Source of the DNA: Bacteroidota bacterium
Lineage (GTDB): Bacteria > Bacteroidota > Ignavibacteria > Ignavibacteriales > Ignavibacteriaceae
Direction of reading: 5' to 3'
Length of the DNA stretch: 64,000 nt
Assembly (NCBI GenBank): GCA_021813585.1
Contig: JAKAJV010000122.1
Span: 1 to 64,000 of the forward strand
The first letter of the stretch is position 1; each line of letters starts with the position of its first letter. Position numbers and translations under genes: made by a program. Under the pieces are notes generated by a model. That model had not been told where the DNA came from. It worked only from the letters and a program-made list of their open reading frames with translations, and did not search any database. Below, one piece after another: positions 59,441 through 64,000 of the stretch.

Positions 59441-62242
59441 ATGAGATTTTGGCTACAGATTTTTACTATTCTTATATTATCAATACTATTATCTACCGAA
59501 GTCTTCTCTCAAACCGGAAAAATAGCAGGACAAGTATTGGATGCAGGCAATAAGCAGCCTGTCATTGGTGCTAATGTTATTATTATCGGCACCTCAATGG
59601 GTGCCGCAACCGACATAGACGGCAACTATACTATCCTGGATATTTCTCCCGGAGTTTATAACATAAGAGTTTCTGCAGTCGGCTATAGAACAGAAGAACT
59701 GCATAACGTGCGCGTCTCTATTGATTTGACTACGAGAGAAGATTTCTCGCTATCGGAATCTGCTGTTGAAATAGGTGCGGTTATAGTAACTGCACAAAAG
59801 CCCCTGGTGCAGAAAGACCTTACTGCATCAACTGCAATTATAAACAACCAGGAGATACAGTCACTTCCCGTAACAAGCATGCAGGATATTTTGCAGCTGC
59901 AAGCGGGCGTAGTTGACGGACACTTTAGAGGCGGCAGATCGGGTGAAGTATCTTATTGGATTGACGGCATACCTGTTACAGATGCATACAACGGCAGTAC
60001 GGTTGTAGATGTTAACAAAAACTCTATCCAGGAAATGCAGGTTGTTACCGGTGCATTTAATGCAGAGTACGGGCAGGCAATGAGCGGTATAGTAAACATC
60101 GCTACTAAAACCGGCGGAGATGAAACACACGGCAACCTTACTATCTACGGCGGAAGTTATGTAACAAACAATTATAATATATTCAGCGGCTTGCAAACAA
60201 TCGATCCTTTATCTACAAGGTGGATAGAAGGCTCTCTTGACGGTCCCATCATCAAAGACAAGCTCTTCTATTATGCAGACGTCCGCTACTATTATGATGC
60301 CGGCTATCTTTACGGCCAGAGGAAATTTAATACCTGGGATATTACCAACTCCCAGGCTGCAAATGAAAACGATTGGGTGATTCAGCAGACGGGAAACAAT
60401 AAAATTGTGCCCATGGCGCCTTATCTTGAGGGCTACATACAGGGAAAGCTCACTTATAAAATTTCTCCGGAATTTAGAATTTCCTACGATTATATACTGG
60501 ATAACTCCCGCGGCAAAGATTACGATTTTTCTTATAAGTACAATCCCGACGGCGAGCTTTCCAACTTCAAAAAAGGTTATTTAAATACTCTTACTCTTAC
60601 ACAGACTTTAAGCAGCAATACATATTACAAGGTTGGTCTATCATATTACTATAGAGACCAAAGGGATTATCTTGATACTAGCGCCTTCTCTTTATCCGAT
60701 CTTTTCACACGTAAAGATCCGTTCGACCAGCATTATGTTCACACAGCTCTGCTTACAGCGCCGGAAGGTACCTTCCTTACCGGAGGAACAAACATGTTCC
60801 ATGGCGATCACAGCACCGATACTTACGTATTTAAATTTGACCTGACAAGCCAGGTAACTCAGAACCACGAAATAAAGGCCGGCGTATTGTTCAACCAGTA
60901 TCAACTTTACCTGCACGACATAAATCTTCACATGTCGGATATAGACAACAACCGGGATCCCATAACAGACAGCAAGCCTTTTCTGGAAGGGCCTGTAGTT
61001 ATTCCGTCAATCGAGAGCCCGGATAATCAAGAGTATTTGCACAAGCCCTGGCAGTTCTCGGTTTATGCTCAGGATAAGATGGAGTATAAATCATTAATCG
61101 TTAACTTCGGATTGAGATTTGATTACTTCCACCCGGATGGTCAGGTGCTGGCCGATCCTTCGGACCCGAATATTTATTTGCCTTTAAAACCACAGAACCA
61201 GGACAGCGTTGTAGCACCCGGCGGTACGCATGCACAAGCCGTTGCACAGAGGATGACTTACTGGTATAAGAATGCCACAAACAAATGGCAGCTTAGCCCC
61301 AGGCTTGGTGTTGCATTCCCGATTACCGACAAAGGTATAGTTCATTTCTCTTACGGATTGTTCTTCCAGATTCCTTCGTTTGAAAGACTGTATGAGAATC
61401 CGGGATATAAACTCCCCGTTACCGGCGGCAGTACTAATCTTGGAATAATCGGAAATCCGGATTTGAAGCCCGAGCAGACTACCAGCGGCGAACTCGGTTT
61501 GCAGCAGGAGCTGACGAACGATATTGCAATTGATATTACTGGCTTCTTTAGAGATGTAAGAAATCTTGCCGGTACGCTGAATGAGTTTCAATATGTATTC
61601 GGCGGATCGAAAATATACAGTGAGTATGTTAACTCCGATTTCGGCTTTGTCCGCGGAATAGTTTTATCGGTGGATAAAAGGTTCAGCGGCGGAATATCGG
61701 CCAGTATGGATTATACTTTCCAAATTGCCAAAGGAGACGCATCGGACCCGACTACAGCGTACAACTTGCGCAACAGCGGCGTTCAGGCGCAGGCCCAATT
61801 AATACCTCTGGATTGGGATCAGAGGCATACATTGAATTTGACTGTTAACTATGCTAACGCCGATAACTGGGGCGGAAGCTTAATATTCCAGTACGGCAGC
61901 GGCACGCCTTATACTCCATTGAACATTGTAAGCATTGGCAACCTGAGCACCAACTCTCAAAATAAGCCTTCCACTTACAATTTGAATTTGCGCTTATATA
62001 AAGATATTAAGATCGGCTCTTCTACTCTCTCCATATTCCTTAGAGTCGATAATGTTCTGGATACCAAAAACGCCACTCAAGTATTTACCGATACCGGTCA
62101 GCCGGATTGGTCTATTGCAGAGCTCCAGCAGCTGGCTATAAATCCTCCGCAGAGAGTTGCTACGGTTCAGGACTGGTATACACGTCCTAACTATTACTCC
62201 GCGCCTAGGAGAATACAATTTGGAACATCAATTACATTTTAA
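59441..62242 (+). CDS. TonB-dependent receptor with N-terminal carboxypeptidase-like regulatory domain
   Basis: GKIAGQVLDAGNKQPVIGANVIIIGTSMGAATDIDGNYTILDISPGVYNIRVSAVGY; plug QEIQSLPVTSMQDILQLQAGVVDG...YWIDGIPVTDAYN; RBS CGGAGGG upstream. Confidence 0.95.
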   Translation: MRFWLQIFTILILSILLSTEVFSQTGKIAGQVLDAGNKQPVIGANVIIIGTSMGAATDIDGNYTILDISPGVYNIRVSAVGYRTEELHNVRVSIDLTTREDFSLSESAVEIGAVIVTAQKPLVQKDLTASTAIINNQEIQSLPVTSMQDILQLQAGVVDGHFRGGRSGEVSYWIDGIPVTDAYNGSTVVDVNKNSIQEMQVVTGAFNAEYGQAMSGIVNIATKTGGDETHGNLTIYGGSYVTNNYNIFSGLQTIDPLSTRWIEGSLDGPIIKDKLFYYADVRYYYDAGYLYGQRKFNTWDITNSQAANENDWVIQQTGNNKIVPMAPYLEGYIQGKLTYKISPEFRISYDYILDNSRGKDYDFSYKYNPDGELSNFKKGYLNTLTLTQTLSSNTYYKVGLSYYYRDQRDYLDTSAFSLSDLFTRKDPFDQHYVHTALLTAPEGTFLTGGTNMFHGDHSTDTYVFKFDLTSQVTQNHEIKAGVLFNQYQLYLHDINLHMSDIDNNRDPITDSKPFLEGPVVIPSIESPDNQEYLHKPWQFSVYAQDKMEYKSLIVNFGLRFDYFHPDGQVLADPSDPNIYLPLKPQNQDSVVAPGGTHAQAVAQRMTYWYKNATNKWQLSPRLGVAFPITDKGIVHFSYGLFFQIPSFERLYENPGYKLPVTGGSTNLGIIGNPDLKPEQTTSGELGLQQELTNDIAIDITGFFRDVRNLAGTLNEFQYVFGGSKIYSEYVNSDFGFVRGIVLSVDKRFSGGISASMDYTFQIAKGDASDPTTAYNLRNSGVQAQAQLIPLDWDQRHTLNLTVNYANADNWGGSLIFQYGSGTPYTPLNIVSIGNLSTNSQNKPSTYNLNLRLYKDIKIGSSTLSIFLRVDNVLDTKNATQVFTDTGQPDWSIAELQQLAINPPQRVATVQDWYTRPNYYSAPRRIQFGTSITF

Positions 62243-62244
62243 AG

Positions 62245-64000
62245 ATGCAGGTTAAAAGTATGCGAAAACTATTAATATTTACTTTTGTTTTAATTGTAGC
62301 CGGTTGTGTGTTTGGACAGCAGGATCCGTTTATCCAGTGGGCAAAATCCCATAGAGGCAACAGCCTTTACACAAGGTTCGGTATTCACAACGGAAATAGA
62401 ATTGCAATTACATTCCGTAACGACGGATCGATCTCCGGTACCAATCCAAACGATTTAAGAGGATACTGGCCTTACCCGCAGACGCAAGACGGCTATATAG
62501 GAGATGTTACTCCTCTGGTAGGCATTCAGCTTCCTATCCGCGATTATAACGGAGACGGGAAGCCGGACACTCTGCATTCGGTTACCATATCTCCCGGCCC
62601 CAGGTCAGGTCAAGCTGCAAAGACCGATCCCAGAGACGGGCATTTCCAGGGCTTTGAGCCAGAGCCCGGCTACCTGAATGAAGGACAGGATACCGTTGCG
62701 ATGAGCCATATACCCTCTACATGGCCTACATTTTGGCCGGACCACCCGGACTGGGTTGACTCTACAGGCAAGTCTGTTTGGGACGGTTACTTCGGCAAAG
62801 GCGTAATTAGAGCAGACCAGGAAAGCTATTTTGTTATGGACGATGCGATGGATACAAGCCCGCAGATTAGAACTAATTTCCTTTTCCATCCAGATTCCAC
62901 CGATACCACACGCAACGGAATGGGATTGGTTGTAAGAGTTAGAGGCATGCAGTGGGCGCAGGTTCAAGCGCAGGATGTTTTGTTCTGGCTGTACGATATT
63001 ACGAACATAGGTACTACTAATTACCAGAAAGTTGTTTTCGGCGAAGTTGTCGGAGGCTGCGTTGGAGACGTAGGCCAGAATTATGTTGACTGCGGTGACG
63101 ATCTAGGATATTTCGATTTAAATAATAACTTAACTTATACGTGGGACAGCGACGACCATACATCCGATCCTCTGTGGATACCGATTAACCAGGTATTGCC
63201 CGGCGTACGCACTAACATCGGATATGCGGGTTATGCTTACCTGGAAAGCCCGGGCAACGGCTATGATGCAATCGACAACGATAACGATGCCGTTGACCCC
63301 AACAGCCCTGTTTTCCAGGATAATGATTTCGCATTCAGCTCGGTAACAAATTCCTACGTTGCTACCAGAACGCTGCACAGAAACAACGCTGGTACAAATC
63401 CCAACTGGCCGGATAATAAAATCATCTTAATTAATCCTGCTACATATAACAGGACGATTGTAAACCTAGATACTTTGTTAAAGAGCGCCACGGATACTGC
63501 GATAGTTTATTCGCTGGGTAAAGCATATAAAATTTACGACGGGGAAACTTTGTTTGAGATACCGAATAACGGACTGGACGACAACCTTAACGGAATAATT
63601 GACGAGAACAGGGACTTGCATTATAAAAGAGTTTTCAAAGATAGAAACGGCGCTGTGTTAAAGGAAGAAGTAAGGCCTCTGGCATACAGAAATTATTTTA
63701 CCAACGGCGGAATGAACAATACTCTAATAGATGAGAGAAGAGACAGCGGACCCGGCCAGATAACATCCGGCTGGGTTCCGGATTACAGCCAGCAGCCCGA
63801 TCCTATTACAGGCCGGTACCCCGGTAAAGTTGAAACTCATTGGTCCGGTGATGAGAATGGAGATTGGAACCCGCTGAAAGATGATGTGGGGGCAGACGGC
63901 TTACCCGGCACTCATGATATAGGAGAGGGCGACGGCATACCGACCGAAGGAGAACCGCATTTTGATCAGACTGATGTTAATGAATCTGATCAGATAGGAT
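62245..64000 (+). CDS. Exported hypothetical protein, 3'-truncated by window edge (start 62245 or 62260)
   Basis: Open to the window end and so absent from the ORF track: MQVKSMRKLLIFTFVLIVAGCVFGQQDPFIQWAKSHRGNSLYTRFGIHNGNRIAITFRNDGSISGTNPNDLRGYWPYPQTQ...; follows the TonB receptor directly. Confidence 0.85.
   Translation, partial: MQVKSMRKLLIFTFVLIVAGCVFGQQDPFIQWAKSHRGNSLYTRFGIHNGNRIAITFRNDGSISGTNPNDLRGYWPYPQTQDGYIGDVTPLVGIQLPIRDYNGDGKPDTLHSVTISPGPRSGQAAKTDPRDGHFQGFEPEPGYLNEGQDTVAMSHIPSTWPTFWPDHPDWVDSTGKSVWDGYFGKGVIRADQESYFVMDDAMDTSPQIRTNFLFHPDSTDTTRNGMGLVVRVRGMQWAQVQAQDVLFWLYDITNIGTTNYQKVVFGEVVGGCVGDVGQNYVDCGDDLGYFDLNNNLTYTWDSDDHTSDPLWIPINQVLPGVRTNIGYAGYAYLESPGNGYDAIDNDNDAVDPNSPVFQDNDFAFSSVTNSYVATRTLHRNNAGTNPNWPDNKIILINPATYNRTIVNLDTLLKSATDTAIVYSLGKAYKIYDGETLFEIPNNGLDDNLNGIIDENRDLHYKRVFKDRNGAVLKEEVRPLAYRNYFTNGGMNNTLIDERRDSGPGQITSGWVPDYSQQPDPITGRYPGKVETHWSGDENGDWNPLKDDVGADGLPGTHDIGEGDGIPTEGEPHFDQTDVNESDQIG

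Noticed and set aside
1-64000. tRNA, rRNA, prophage or ICE modules
   Set aside because: No cloverleaf-like sequences, rRNA segments, integrases, capsid or conjugation genes were recognised by eye; small ncRNAs cannot be excluded without covariance models.

Overview
64 kb chromosomal window from an FCB-group bacterium. Ignavibacteria/Bacteroidota-like is an inference from the type IX-style C-terminal 'QNYPNPFNP...GIYFYRL...KKM.L.K' domains, CarboxypepD_reg/TonB receptors, and Reg_prop hybrid sensor proteins. Most of the window is ordinary: GDP-fucose synthesis (gmd/fcl), cysS, transsulfuration, cstA, a DUF134/NifX-like/10TM metal transporter cluster, ETF plus acyl-CoA dehydrogenase, miaA, an ECF sigma/anti-sigma pair, ilvD, histidine-degradation folate enzymes, and a Reg_prop kinase with two paralogous NarL-type regulators and a TonB receptor. 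I see no rRNA, tRNA, CRISPR array, prophage or transposase gene. The most interesting signals are non-coding or degenerate. (1) Intergenic inverted arrays of short-period degenerate repeats (6-, 7- and 8-mers) recur; one of them brackets a 'four helix bundle'/IVP ORF with a single in-frame stop, between fcl and gmd. (2) Two 145-bp MITE-like palindromic elements are near identical, inverted, and bordered by TA dinucleotides. (3) A repeated TACC-YAT..TAGGTA motif pair lies upstream of the second response regulator and of the TonB receptor. (4) A perfect 20-bp palindrome abuts the DUF134 regulator start. (5) An orphan cNMP/GAF histidine kinase appears to have Asp in place of the phosphoacceptor His. 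(6) A homopolymer frameshift separates the signal peptide of a beta-helix surface protein from its body. All calls come from reading the sequence; no database searches were run.
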